64,000 nt of DNA from JAIVHA01 sp965367295 (GTDB taxonomy: Bacteria > Pseudomonadota > Gammaproteobacteria > DSM-19610): positions 140,729 to 204,728 of the forward strand of contig CBDUHN010000001.1 in assembly GCA_965367295.1 (NCBI GenBank), in the 5' to 3' direction. Shown one piece after another: positions 1 through 9,239 of the stretch. The notes below the pieces were generated by a model that made no database searches, was not told the origin of the DNA, and saw nothing but the letters and a program-made list of their open reading frames with translations. A program made the position numbers and the translations under genes. Numbering within the stretch: position 1 is the stretch's first letter; each line of letters opens with the position of its first letter.

Positions 1-1
1 T

Positions 2-1777
2 GTATTGTTGATCAGTTTCCTTCAGTTCAGCCGGGTATTATTGCATCTTCCCGCCTGTATCGCGGCATCCTCCCATTACCGGCTGAGTCGCTTCTATCCC
101 TACTGGAATCTGCTGAATCCGACTCGCCTCAACATCATGACTTCATTGATCGCGGGCGTACCCATGCTGGGGGCGATCATCGGAGTCCTGCTGCTGGTTG
201 ATGCCGCACAATACCGGGCAGCGAGTGCCACCCTGAGCGGCATGCTGTTTTTCACCTTGCTGTTTCTATGGCTGCGCGAACGGAATCCGACACCGCTTGC
301 CAGTACCCGACACCCGAGCCAGCCCAACATCATTATGATTGGCTCCGATACCTTGCGGGCAGACCGGCTTGATGGAAGTTACCATCGAAATGTAGCCCCC
401 TTTCTCAATGATATGGCGGAAAAAGGGGTGTTGTTCGATCACTGTTATGTGCCCTGCGCACGAACCGCCCCCAGCCTGTTGGCCATGTTGACCAGTACCT
501 GGCCCCATAGCATTGGTGTACGTGATAATTTCGTGGCCGATGAAGATGCCCGGCTGAATCTGGAAACCTTGCCACATACCTTGCGTCGCAACGGATACTA
601 CACCGCGGCCCTGTCCGACTGGTGCGGGGCTGACATGGGGAAATTCAACCTGGGTTTCGACTATGTCGATGTGCCGGATGACCAATGGAATCTGAAAACC
701 TTCATTCGCCAGGGCCCCAAGGATCTGCGGCTCTTTCTTTCACTATTCGCCCGCAACCGGTTTGGGAAACACTTCTTACCCGAGATCTACTATTTGGGTG
801 GCGTACCGCTCACGGACAGCCTCGGTTGTTCCTCCCGTGCCCTGATCAGCCAGTTTTCCGCACAGGAAAAACCGTTTTTTCTTAATCTGTTTTTCTCAAC
901 CACCCACGGGCCATTCGGGTCCGAGTACCCGTACTACACCCGCTATGCGGACCCGTCCTACCAGGGGGAATCGAAATTCGTAATGGCGCGTCTGACCGAT
1001 CCCTTTGAGATCATTCGCCGCCAGGGAGAACCGAAAGAGGAATTCGATCTCGATCAGATCATCGATCTATACGATGGCTGCGTCACCCGATTTGATGATG
1101 AAGTACGACATATCATGTCGCATCTTGAACAGTGCGGGCTGAGCGATAATACCATCGTGGTTATCTACTCGGATCACGGAATGGAGTTTTTCGAGCATGA
1201 AACCTGGGGGCAAGGCAATTCGGCGATCAGTGACGTTTCCAACCGCATACCGCTGCTCATCAAAACTCCTGGTGCCTCCGCGAACGGTATGGTTTCCAAA
1301 CCTGTGCGTAGTATCGACTTACCCGCCACACTGCTGGATCTGGCCGGCATTCCTGTCCCAGGCAGCATGGATGGCGTGTCGCTGACTCCCTTCCTGCATG
1401 ACACACAGGCGGAACTCAACCTGGATGCCTTTTGTGAAACCGGAATCTGGCTCACCGACCTTCCCGGCATGCCGGAGGACCATCTTCGGTATCCCAACCT
1501 GTTGGAATTACTCACGGTGCGCGACAAACACACGGGCACGATCTCGCTCAAGCCTGAATATGTCAACACCATCATTCGAGCCAAGGATCGCATGATTCGC
1601 AGCGGACGCTGGAAACTCGTGTATCAGCCCCTGAAAAACGGCTATATACTCAAGTTGTTCGACATGGATGCAGATCCCGGATGCAGGATCGATGTATTCG
1701 AACGGCATCCGGAAATTGCCAATGACTTATGGAAGAGACTGGGAGCCTGGATCAATAGCGATCCCCTGCAGGCCTGA
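2..1777 (+). CDS. Membrane-anchored sulfatase-like / LTA-synthase-like enzyme (5' truncated)
   Basis: The reading frame is open to the left window edge, so the true start is probably upstream; the first in-frame start is a TTG at base 5. Residues below count from that TTG. Two hydrophobic segments (about 48-66 and 76-90) are followed by an alkaline-phosphatase-superfamily domain. Metal ligands are visible in SDTLRAD (D115) and SDHG (D390, H391), with another conserved His at 301 (TTHGPF). At the nucleophile position the motif reads T-A-P-S-L (T154), so the nucleophile looks like Thr, as in lipoteichoic-acid synthases and phosphoethanolamine transferases, not the Cys/Ser of formylglycine sulfatases. 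The family hydrolyses or transfers sulfate or phospho groups outside the cytoplasm. Next to EPS genes it may decorate or trim the polysaccharide or a lipid carrier. The substrate is unknown. Confidence 0.8.
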   Translation, partial: VLLISFLQFSRVLLHLPACIAASSHYRLSRFYPYWNLLNPTRLNIMTSLIAGVPMLGAIIGVLLLVDAAQYRAASATLSGMLFFTLLFLWLRERNPTPLASTRHPSQPNIIMIGSDTLRADRLDGSYHRNVAPFLNDMAEKGVLFDHCYVPCARTAPSLLAMLTSTWPHSIGVRDNFVADEDARLNLETLPHTLRRNGYYTAALSDWCGADMGKFNLGFDYVDVPDDQWNLKTFIRQGPKDLRLFLSLFARNRFGKHFLPEIYYLGGVPLTDSLGCSSRALISQFSAQEKPFFLNLFFSTTHGPFGSEYPYYTRYADPSYQGESKFVMARLTDPFEIIRRQGEPKEEFDLDQIIDLYDGCVTRFDDEVRHIMSHLEQCGLSDNTIVVIYSDHGMEFFEHETWGQGNSAISDVSNRIPLLIKTPGASANGMVSKPVRSIDLPATLLDLAGIPVPGSMDGVSLTPFLHDTQAELNLDAFCETGIWLTDLPGMPEDHLRYPNLLELLTVRDKHTGTISLKPEYVNTIIRAKDRMIRSGRWKLVYQPLKNGYILKLFDMDADPGCRIDVFERHPEIANDLWKRLGAWINSDPLQA

Positions 1778-1870
1778 TCACGCATTATCGGAAAAGCCAA
1801 TACCGCAGACTGCATGCCCCGAATATGGTGGCTACACGAACAGGATAATAGTTTCAGAGGGAACTGGGGA

Positions 1871-2959
1871 ATGCGCATTCTATTTATCAACCCGCCTGGC
1901 AACATTCACCGGAATACCGGCGGCATTGAAACCTATGCGCGGGACGTTACCGCCGCCATCGCCGCACGGGGACACACCACCCGATCCGTCGACCTGGACC
2001 CACATGTCATACTGCCAAATCTAAAATTTCGCGACCGTATCCCATCCCTGCGTTTCAACAAGCGCTACTACCTGTGGCGCACCAGTTACCTGGATGATTA
2101 CCGATATCACAACGCCATACGACGCATCAGCAATCAAGTGGCGCTTGAATTCCGCCCGGATCTCGTCCATTCCTTTCATGCCTATCACTACGGCGCCATC
2201 TGTGACCAGCAGGCCGCTACAGTGGTGACCTGTCATGGACTTGAGATAGAGGATGTACCGCCGGTGCGAGGATCACTGGAGCTTGCCAGCGGCATTCACT
2301 GTAATTCCCGCTTCACCTGCAAGCGCGTGGCGTCCTTTATCACGGACACAGGCAATACAAGGGTATTGTCATGGGGTATTCGACCATCAGCAATCCAGGC
2401 ATCCGGTAAAAATGCGAAATTCGATCTGATCACCATTGGCCGTGTGGTGCGCAGAAAAAATATCGAAAGCATCATCAAGGCCATCGGCAATATGCCGCAC
2501 CTGCGCTATGCCGTCGTGGGGACCGGCCCCGATCTGCCGCGTCTGCAGGCACTCACCGAGCAGGCGGGTATTCACAATGTTTTCTTCCTGGGCGCAGTAT
2601 CCGACCAGGAAAAGCAGGAACTGCTCTCCTCCAGTCGCCTTTTTGTCATGTGTCCACGCAATGACAACGACGCGGATGTTGAGGGACTGGGGCTGGTCTA
2701 TTATGAAGCGCACGGCGCCGGCTTGCCGGTACTGGGTGCTCACAGTGGTGGCGCACCGGAAGCCATCGGTGATGCAGGCCTGCTGGTCAGGAATCCATTG
2801 AATATCGCAGAAATCTCGCAAGCCATTTCCGACGCGCTGGAGCCTGAAAATTACCGCCGATTGCTTGAAGCCGTCAGCACACGCCAGCAAACGCATTCAT
2901 GGACAGGCTTCATCGATGGGCTTGAAAATTGGTACAATGAGCTTGTTTCCACTCGGTAA
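1871..2959 (+). CDS. GT4-family glycosyltransferase
   Basis: A two-domain GT-B enzyme that would transfer a sugar from a nucleotide donor to a growing lipid-linked oligosaccharide on the cytoplasmic face. The N-terminal part begins MRILFINPP and has the glycine-rich GGIETYARDV segment typical of GT4 acceptor domains. The C-terminal nucleotide-sugar domain carries the EX7E pair (E271, E279 within EGLGLVYYE). The frame is open back to an ATG at 1814, but the extra 19 residues look unlike the family. The ATG at 1871 gives the canonical start and has a purine-rich AGAGG upstream. Length 362 aa is normal. It follows the sulfatase-like gene by about 90 bp and precedes another GT4 gene on the same strand. 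Sugar specificity cannot be read from the sequence. Confidence 0.85.
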   Translation: MRILFINPPGNIHRNTGGIETYARDVTAAIAARGHTTRSVDLDPHVILPNLKFRDRIPSLRFNKRYYLWRTSYLDDYRYHNAIRRISNQVALEFRPDLVHSFHAYHYGAICDQQAATVVTCHGLEIEDVPPVRGSLELASGIHCNSRFTCKRVASFITDTGNTRVLSWGIRPSAIQASGKNAKFDLITIGRVVRRKNIESIIKAIGNMPHLRYAVVGTGPDLPRLQALTEQAGIHNVFFLGAVSDQEKQELLSSSRLFVMCPRNDNDADVEGLGLVYYEAHGAGLPVLGAHSGGAPEAIGDAGLLVRNPLNIAEISQAISDALEPENYRRLLEAVSTRQQTHSWTGFIDGLENWYNELVSTR

Positions 2960-3039
2960 GCCACCCTGCCCATGACCACTTTCCTTATGCCTGTTATCCA
3001 GCGAAGTCCTGTTCACATGCCAGCATCGAAATCCTCAGC

Positions 3040-4185
3040 ATGACATCGAAGTCACCGGTTTGTTTATTCATTAACAACAGCCCACAGCCAGGCCGTAAGC
3101 ATCTGGCCAAACTTGGTGGCGGCGGGAAAAGCCTGCTGTCCCTGTTATCCGATTTACCGAATCATGGTGTGCGGGCCCACGTGGTGGTGCCTGCCGAGGG
3201 CCAGTTCACCGATGCTTTGATCGAGATGGACATTCCACATACCATCTTCCCGCCCTTGCCACTGGAATGGCGCCATCCACTACGCGCACTGCAGACCACA
3301 AACCAATGGCGTTCCATCATTCGCCAGGTCGCCCCTGACCTGATTCATGCCAATGGCTTTGACCTCAGCAGATCATTTGCCCTGGCCGCCGGCAGCATGA
3401 ATACCCCCTACATCACCCATGTCCGCTTTCCGGTCGAACCGATGGGCGCACGCTGGGTGCTGCGCGGCCTGCCAAAACCAGCTGCCTTCATCTTCAACAG
3501 CCATGCCATGCAGGAAAGCCTGTGGCCCTTCATCCATCCTATCACCCCCGCCAGCCGGGCATACGTATTGCACAATGCGGTGGATCTGGAGCGTTTCACA
3601 CCTTCTCCAGCCCCTGCAGGTCCGCCCTATCGTATCGGTATCGTTGCCAATTTCGCCACCTTCAAGCGCCATGAGGATTTTCTGCGGATGGCGAAAGTGA
3701 TGCTTGAGGAGCGCAAGGATCTCGAGTTCCAGATCATCGGCGATGATACCGAGGGCACCGGGCGGCGGGCTGCACTGGAACAGTTGGCTGCGCAATTGGA
3801 GATCACACCGTATGTACACTTCCTCGGGCACCGATCCGATATCCCGGAACTGATGGGTGCATTACATCTACTGGCCGTGCCATCCCAGTTCGAACCCTTT
3901 GGTCGCGTCGTCATCGAAGCCATGGCCTGTGGGCGCCCGGTAGTGGCCAGCCGGGATGGCGGTATTCCGGAGATCATCGACCATGGCCGTACCGGCTTTC
4001 TGGCGGAGGTTGGTGATTACACAGACTTCGCCCGCCAAGCGCTGAACCTGCTAAACACTCCGGAACTATGGGACTCCATCAGCAAAGCGGCTGTCGAGGA
4101 AGTGCATACCCGTTTCTCCGTCGCAGCACATACCCGGCACACCCTGGAGATTTATCACGACCTGCTGGCCATGCATGGGAACTAG
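3040..4185 (+). CDS. GT4-family glycosyltransferase
   Basis: A 381-residue GT-B glycosyltransferase, full length for the family. The N-terminal half holds the GGGGKSLLSLLSDL helix that often lines the acceptor cleft, and the C-terminal half has the EX7E motif (E285 and E293 in EPFGRVVIE) followed by AMACGRPVVAS, which binds the nucleotide-sugar. It would add one sugar during assembly of the EPS repeat unit. It is the last gene of a short + strand group and converges on the FkbM gene. No clear Shine-Dalgarno sequence is visible before the ATG, so translation may depend on upstream genes. Donor and acceptor are unknown. Confidence 0.85.
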   Translation: MTSKSPVCLFINNSPQPGRKHLAKLGGGGKSLLSLLSDLPNHGVRAHVVVPAEGQFTDALIEMDIPHTIFPPLPLEWRHPLRALQTTNQWRSIIRQVAPDLIHANGFDLSRSFALAAGSMNTPYITHVRFPVEPMGARWVLRGLPKPAAFIFNSHAMQESLWPFIHPITPASRAYVLHNAVDLERFTPSPAPAGPPYRIGIVANFATFKRHEDFLRMAKVMLEERKDLEFQIIGDDTEGTGRRAALEQLAAQLEITPYVHFLGHRSDIPELMGALHLLAVPSQFEPFGRVVIEAMACGRPVVASRDGGIPEIIDHGRTGFLAEVGDYTDFARQALNLLNTPELWDSISKAAVEEVHTRFSVAAHTRHTLEIYHDLLAMHGN

Positions 4186-4228
4186 AGAATAGACACCACC
4201 AAAACCCGGCACCGGGACAGGCGGAACA

Positions 4229-5047
4229 TCAGGCCGCGGTAATAAACTGCGCCAGACGCTTGCTGTACCATTTGAGGCGGTTATACCGGGAGGGGATCAA
4301 ACCATACAGCAGCCAGCACAAAATACCCGGATGGTAGCGCAGCATGGAGAGCTTTCTGCTTTCCAATAGATAGGTGGGAGAGTAACCCAGGCATTCGACC
4401 GGCACATATCGCTGTTGATGCAGCATACTCAACACATTGCGCATTCGTTCAACAGTATGTATTTCGACGCAGAGCAGTGGCCGGCATTCCGCTATGAGCT
4501 TTGCTGCACCACGCAGGACATCGATTTCCATTCCTTCCACATCGATCTTGATCAGGCGGACGTTGCTGGTGCCGTACTGATCATATTCGGCATCCAGCGT
4601 CGTAAGCGCTATTGAGCCTGTATCCGCCTTGTCATTGGCAGTAACGACATTGGAACCTGTATTGTCGGAATCCAGGGTGACCGATTCACACCAGCCGAGT
4701 GTATCGCCAAGCGCCTTGTTGACCGGAATAATGGTGTCTATTGCCCCGTTTGCATCGATATTCCTTACCAGAACCCCAAAGGTATCCGGATTGGCTTCAT
4801 AGGCATAGACACGATCGACTGCGCAGAATTTTGCAAAATAGATCGCGTGTGTACCCATAAAAGCGCCGGCATCAATCGCTACACCACCCCTGCCATCAAG
4901 TCGGGAACGAATGAATTCCAGCACATCGATTTCATAGAAGGTGTGCTTATCCCGCAAATACTCGAATACATGGTCACTTGAATGCCTGCCATAGAAATGC
5001 AGGTCGACCCCGTTATAGTTAAAAACCGCACTTGCCTCCATCACCAT
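4229..5047 (-). CDS. FkbM-family SAM-dependent methyltransferase
   Basis: A class I methyltransferase of the FkbM type, which usually methylates sugar hydroxyls or other small groups in polysaccharide and natural-product clusters. The SAM-binding motif I is AIDAGAFMGTHA, followed by YEANPDTFGVL (motif II region). The diagnostic FkbM segment RLIKIDVEGMEIDVLRGA and the closing CVEIH strand are present. Length is 272 aa. Two in-frame ATGs lie six bases apart (5047 and 5041); GGTGGGGAA sits directly upstream and has better spacing for the ATG at 5041, so the first two residues may not be translated. It lies in opposite orientation to the preceding glycosyltransferase and in the same orientation as the following TPR gene. 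A likely role is O-methylation of an EPS sugar (inference). Confidence 0.85.
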   Translation of the reverse strand: MVMEASAVFNYNGVDLHFYGRHSSDHVFEYLRDKHTFYEIDVLEFIRSRLDGRGGVAIDAGAFMGTHAIYFAKFCAVDRVYAYEANPDTFGVLVRNIDANGAIDTIIPVNKALGDTLGWCESVTLDSDNTGSNVVTANDKADTGSIALTTLDAEYDQYGTSNVRLIKIDVEGMEIDVLRGAAKLIAECRPLLCVEIHTVERMRNVLSMLHQQRYVPVECLGYSPTYLLESRKLSMLRYHPGILCWLLYGLIPSRYNRLKWYSKRLAQFITAA

Positions 5048-5111
5048 TTCCCCACCCTGTTATCCATCTCACACTAACGATGCGATGCTGGAACTTTACT
5101 TGTTTATTGCA

Positions 5112-5882
5112 TTATTCCGTACAGAAACGACACCATGGATTTTTCTTGGTGCCGATCGGTTTTTCCAGAAATTCGTCATCGCCACTTTCATCCGTTTCTG
5201 GATGAGGATCAGGCTCCGGACTGCTTGTGACCCCTGCTGGCTCAGCGGTGGTATCCGTTTCAGTTTCAATATCCGCCGTATCGCTCTTAATGGGCTCGGG
5301 ATATGGCTGGCTGCCACCCAGTTCGTCATAGCGCTTTTGCAGGAGCCGGGCATCCGGCAGGTAACGCAATGATTGGGTAGTAACCTCCAGCGCTTTTGCC
5401 CGCTGCCCCTTCTCGGTGAAGTAATTGATCAGTTCGAGATACGCCCGGCCGAAGCGCGGATTCAATTCGATGGCCTTGTAGAAATCGCTGATGGCCTGGC
5501 TGTCATTGTTTCTCAGCTTGTGCGCCATACCACGCTGCACGTAGATCTCCGGTATAAGCCCGCCACGCTGGCTGGGATCCTTCAGCATATAGTTGAAATT
5601 ATCGATGGCGAACGATAACAGGGAGCCACGATCGGAGGCCGTACTCCGATAATAGCGGTTCATGAAGTTCAGCCCTGCACAATAATGGTGAATACTCTGA
5701 AAGATGGGACCCAGGCTGCGTGACCAATAGCTTCGATTAGGCGATCCCTCATTCATCTTGGCCTCGCAATAGGGCGGCAGGAGCGCAAGTTCTGCCTGGC
5801 TTGCCCCTGACCAGTCGACGGCATGCGCCACATTCCCCAGACCCAGCAGGCAGGCCGCAGCCACAATGCGTATCGTCTTCAT
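5112..5882 (-). CDS. Secreted TPR-repeat protein
   Basis: A 256-residue exported protein. The start chosen is the ATG at 5882 because it is preceded by GGGGGA at good spacing and opens a standard signal peptide (MKTIRIVAAACLLGLG..., predicted cleavage after AHA near residue 21). The frame continues upstream, but without signal-peptide character. The middle region has tetratricopeptide-like helices (ISDFYKAIELNP, YLELINYFTEKGQRAKALEV). The C-terminus is a low-complexity acidic, Pro/Thr-rich tail ending in a short segment with two Cys (WCRFC). TPR proteins act as assembly scaffolds, and this one is probably periplasmic, helping organise EPS export (inference). The next - strand gene upstream, the GT4 at 5948-7096, ends about 65 bp away. 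Confidence 0.7.
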   Translation of the reverse strand: MKTIRIVAAACLLGLGNVAHAVDWSGASQAELALLPPYCEAKMNEGSPNRSYWSRSLGPIFQSIHHYCAGLNFMNRYYRSTASDRGSLLSFAIDNFNYMLKDPSQRGGLIPEIYVQRGMAHKLRNNDSQAISDFYKAIELNPRFGRAYLELINYFTEKGQRAKALEVTTQSLRYLPDARLLQKRYDELGGSQPYPEPIKSDTADIETETDTTAEPAGVTSSPEPDPHPETDESGDDEFLEKPIGTKKNPWCRFCTE

Positions 5883-5947
5883 CAATCCCCCCATTTGCGA
5901 ATATCTACCGTACATGAACCCTGTCTCCCCACTATCGGGGTGAACCA

Positions 5948-7096
5948 TCAGGAGTCCGACAGGTCCATAGCCGCGGTTTTTTCCGCAACCTTCTCCCAGG
6001 CGAGGCTTTGCAAGACAAATTGCAGGCCCTGCTCACCCATGCCTTGGCGCAACCCGTCATTACCAAGCAACTCGATCAATGCCTGTTCGACGGAGGCCTG
6101 ATCACTACCATCGACACGCAAACCGGTCTGCCTGTGCTGGACTGCGGAGCCGGTACCGCCGGCCTGGCCGGCAAGCACGGCCTTGCCACAGGCGGCAGCC
6201 TCAACGAATACCATGCCGAAACCTTCGGTATCGCCGTTGATTTCGCGGTTAGGCATCACGAACAGCTCACAGGCATTATACCAGCGTGGCAGATCCTCGG
6301 GGCTGACATGACCAAGCAGGTGCACCCGTTCAGCCACCCCCAGCTGGTGAGCCAGATCAACAAGATAGCGTTCGTCCTCACCGATCCCGATCAGGACATA
6401 ACGGATCTTGATGCCCTGCCGCAGCAAGGCGGGCAAACTGCGAATCACCATATCGAATCCCTTGCGCCGCGACAAGCGCCCGACCGACAGTAGCAAGCAC
6501 TCATCCTGCTGCAAGCCCAGGCCGGCCCGGAGGTCATCGGTGGGCAGCCCAGGATGGAATCGCGCCACGTCCACCCCAGGATGGATGAGCAGGATACGTT
6601 CAGCGCGCACTCCCATTTTCAAAAGTTCATCGCGCGTATAGCCGCTATTGGCGATAACCCGGTCACTGTGACACAGCGCGAAGCGCATGGCCCGGTATTT
6701 CCCTCCCCGTCCCCAGCTGGTCAACTCCTCGCCATGAGCGTAGATCACCACCGGTCGCCGGGTCAGACGCGCCACCAGCCAGGCCACCAGGCCTTCCGGC
6801 AAGGCACGAATGGCATGCACCGCCTCAAATCGATGGGTCACTGCCAGGGAAAATGCACAACGGAAGAAACGCCAGTACATCAGTAGCGACTCGGGACGTA
6901 GCCAGGGTACCCTGCGCAGGTCCAGGCGGTGCACGGAATTGGGCAGCTGTTCGTCCACTTCCCGGGCACCGGGCACATCCGCAGTCACAATATGGATCTC
7001 CTTCCCACCCAGCCTGCGATACACCTCAGCGGCCCATACGGCAGTGCCACCCTTGGTGGGCAGAAATAATTCGGTGATCACCAGTATTCGTTTCAA
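5948..7096 (-). CDS. GT4-family glycosyltransferase
   Basis: A 382-residue GT-B glycosyltransferase. It opens MKRILVITELFLPTKGGTAVW, typical of GT4 acceptor domains, and has the EX7E pair E291/E299 (EGFGMVFVE) with AACGKAVLAG behind it. The initiator is TTG: an AAGGA lies 8 bases upstream and no nearby ATG fits, so the rare start is supported. The stop of the upstream GT2 gene is only 5 bp away, pointing to one operon with it. Expected role is cytoplasmic addition of one sugar in EPS repeat-unit assembly. Sugar specificity is unknown. Confidence 0.85.
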   Translation of the reverse strand: MKRILVITELFLPTKGGTAVWAAEVYRRLGGKEIHIVTADVPGAREVDEQLPNSVHRLDLRRVPWLRPESLLMYWRFFRCAFSLAVTHRFEAVHAIRALPEGLVAWLVARLTRRPVVIYAHGEELTSWGRGGKYRAMRFALCHSDRVIANSGYTRDELLKMGVRAERILLIHPGVDVARFHPGLPTDDLRAGLGLQQDECLLLSVGRLSRRKGFDMVIRSLPALLRQGIKIRYVLIGIGEDERYLVDLAHQLGVAERVHLLGHVSPEDLPRWYNACELFVMPNREINGDTEGFGMVFVEAAACGKAVLAGQAGGTGSAVQHRQTGLRVDGSDQASVEQALIELLGNDGLRQGMGEQGLQFVLQSLAWEKVAEKTAAMDLSDS

Positions 7097-7101
7097 GCTG
7101 A

Positions 7102-8034
7102 CTATCCTTTCAGTATCGACAGCACATTGCGCAGGCTACGCCAGCCGGGATTTTCATAGAGAGAGGGCAGCACCGCACGTATAGCCGCACCACGCAACCC
7201 TGCCCTGATCAGGGCAGTGCCCAGATTATATCGAGCCTGCAGCATGCGCTGCCAAAAACCTCGACGCACCGGTGTGGGGAAATCATCAATGACACCGGCA
7301 AGATCTTCCAGCGTGCGGACATTCTCCCGCTGCGCCTGTACCGGGTCGCGCCGAGTCGCGCTATTGCCATGGATACGGTAAACCGCCAGCGGCGTGCAAA
7401 TCACACCTGCGCGCTGACTGCGTGCCACCAGCCGGGACAGTAGATGTACATCCTCGCAGACCTTGAAGCCCAAGGGATATCCACCCAAAGCCAGAAAAGT
7501 ATCTCTCGGAAGACTGAGGGTATGGGTGTCTCCGAAATGATCCGCCACAAAGGCCTCGAAGTCCCCTCCTTCCATTATCACGCGGGTATTCCCCATTGCC
7601 TTTTCCAGTAACTGCCGTCCAGCCTTGTGCTGGTCCATGGAACGGCTGATGAAGTGATCGCGATCATCGCGGTACTCGTAGTCACTGGTAAGAAAATCCA
7701 GTAACGGATCCTCCTGAATCCATTCGGCGTGGGCACGCAGACGTTCCGGAAGATAGCGGTCATCGGCGTCGAGAAAAGCCAGCCAGTCACCGCCGGCCAG
7801 ACGGGCCCCCAGATTTCTTGCCGCCGATACCCCCTGGTTATGCGACTGGCGCTGATAGCGCACTCGCTCACCGAAGACCTTCAGCACCGCCGCGGTATCG
7901 TCGGTGGACGCATCGTCGACGACAATAATCTCATGCGCGGGCCAGCTTTGATCCAACACCGATTGTATGGCACTCGGCAGGGTCGAGGCGTTGTTGTAGG
8001 TGGGAATGATGACGGAAAAGCGTGGCGGATTCAT
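7102..8034 (-). CDS. GT2-family glycosyltransferase (GT-A fold)
   Basis: A soluble family 2 glycosyltransferase of 310 aa. It begins MNPPRFSVIIPTYNN, then has the nucleotide-binding IIVVDDASTD (around residues 36-45) and the metal-binding DXD region FLDADD (D89-D92). The open frame extends upstream to 8112, but the ATG at 8034 gives the classical family start and overlaps the stop of the preceding gene by 4 nt (ATGA), indicating translational coupling. No membrane segments are seen, so it acts in the cytoplasm or at the membrane surface. It would transfer a single sugar onto the lipid-linked EPS intermediate. Donor and linkage cannot be inferred. Confidence 0.87.
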   Translation of the reverse strand: MNPPRFSVIIPTYNNASTLPSAIQSVLDQSWPAHEIIVVDDASTDDTAAVLKVFGERVRYQRQSHNQGVSAARNLGARLAGGDWLAFLDADDRYLPERLRAHAEWIQEDPLLDFLTSDYEYRDDRDHFISRSMDQHKAGRQLLEKAMGNTRVIMEGGDFEAFVADHFGDTHTLSLPRDTFLALGGYPLGFKVCEDVHLLSRLVARSQRAGVICTPLAVYRIHGNSATRRDPVQAQRENVRTLEDLAGVIDDFPTPVRRGFWQRMLQARYNLGTALIRAGLRGAAIRAVLPSLYENPGWRSLRNVLSILKG

Positions 8035-9239
8035 ACCAGCCCCCTCTGCAGCAGCCGCAGGGGCAACACCAGCCCGCTGAGCCGCGCCAGCCGGCTGAAG
8101 CGCGGGATACACAGCATGCGTTCGAGCATCACCGGGAGACGCTGTTTCCAGCCCTGCTCGACCATATCGCTACCGTTTCGATAGACCTGATCCAGTTCCT
8201 CACTGGATAGAAAACGCAGTTGCGGAAAGCGCTGCAGAGACAACTGCAGCAAGCGGGCAAGTTCGGCCAGGCTGTTGTCCCGGTGCGATTCGGTAAAGTT
8301 GAAACGATGCATCTCCAACAGACACGGGCGGCCAAGGGCCAGTTGTCGCACCATGGCATCCAGTGTGCTTTCCGCCCGGTGGCCGAGGGAAGGTTCGAAA
8401 TACAGATCACGGACCAGATAACGAATCGCGCCAGCACCCTGCCCGGCGTTGTGCATCACCCGGTCGACCGTATCGGGTTGCCCCTGGGCATTGCGCTGCG
8501 TGTAACGCCGGCCTGGCGTGATGACACAGCGCACACCGGCATCCGCCCAGGCCTGCTCCACCCCGGCATTCCACACAAAGGTCGGCGGCACCACCACGTA
8601 GGGATCCCGGCCGAATATTCGCCGATAGGCGTCCACTTCCTCATGCACGGCGGTGCGCTGCAACTCGGAATCCAATGGCCGGGACGGTAATATGCTGGCA
8701 TCCGTCCAACGCGACTGCAGTGCGCCCGGCAATTGCTCGGTCTCATGCGATTCGCCCAGCAGCCAGTCCCGCACGGCGGGATCATCCTGAGCTGCCAGCA
8801 ACAACGCGGGGGGCCAGTAATGGGCGCTGCCATGGAGTTGGGGATCGAACACGCCGTGCTCGATCCCTGCGCGCAATGCCGCCAACTGGCCGGTGAAGGC
8901 AGGATCATCCAGCCAGCGGGCATGATAGTGATGGCCATCATCCGCACGCAGCCGCACCGCGTCAGGCACCGACAGCGTCAATCCCAGGGTGATGCATGCA
9001 CTGTGGCCACTGTGATCGGTGACTGCAGACAGGCACCGCTCCAGTGCGGCAAGGGCATCGCACTGGTAAGCAGGCCCTGGCCCCCAGTCATCACTTTCGA
9101 TAATCAGCACCGGCTCCGCCAGTACCGGTTCGTGCCAGGCGTCCAGGAGCGGACGCCGGAAAACCCAGACGATGACCAGGATCACCAGGCACCAGGCAAG
9201 CAGTAACCACAATGGCCATGTAAACAGTAACGAGTTCAC
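8031..9239 (-). CDS. Membrane-anchored polysaccharide-deacetylase-like protein
   Basis: A 402-residue protein with one N-terminal membrane segment (about residues 7-27) and a large domain outside it. The motifs fit a carbohydrate-esterase-4-like (NodB-related) fold: IIESDDWG (D50, D51) at the position of the catalytic Asp, LHGSAH (H136, H140) as an H-X3-H metal site, and a late MHRFNF strand. Sequence around the motifs is unlike the better known XrtA-linked deacetylase at 27.8-28.6 kb, so it is a divergent member. The start is GTG, overlapping the stop of the upstream GT2 gene (GTGA). Expected action is removal of an acyl group from sugars in the periplasm. Enzyme activity is inferred only from motifs. 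Confidence 0.6.
   Translation of the reverse strand: MNSLLFTWPLWLLLAWCLVILVIVWVFRRPLLDAWHEPVLAEPVLIIESDDWGPGPAYQCDALAALERCLSAVTDHSGHSACITLGLTLSVPDAVRLRADDGHHYHARWLDDPAFTGQLAALRAGIEHGVFDPQLHGSAHYWPPALLLAAQDDPAVRDWLLGESHETEQLPGALQSRWTDASILPSRPLDSELQRTAVHEEVDAYRRIFGRDPYVVVPPTFVWNAGVEQAWADAGVRCVITPGRRYTQRNAQGQPDTVDRVMHNAGQGAGAIRYLVRDLYFEPSLGHRAESTLDAMVRQLALGRPCLLEMHRFNFTESHRDNSLAELARLLQLSLQRFPQLRFLSSEELDQVYRNGSDMVEQGWKQRLPVMLERMLCIPRFSRLARLSGLVLPLRLLQRGLV

Noticed and set aside
5..1777. Formylglycine sulfatase with Cys151 as nucleophile
   Set aside because: Cys151 is three residues before the motif. The C-x-P-S-R pattern is not met; the nucleophile position is Thr154 in TAPSL.
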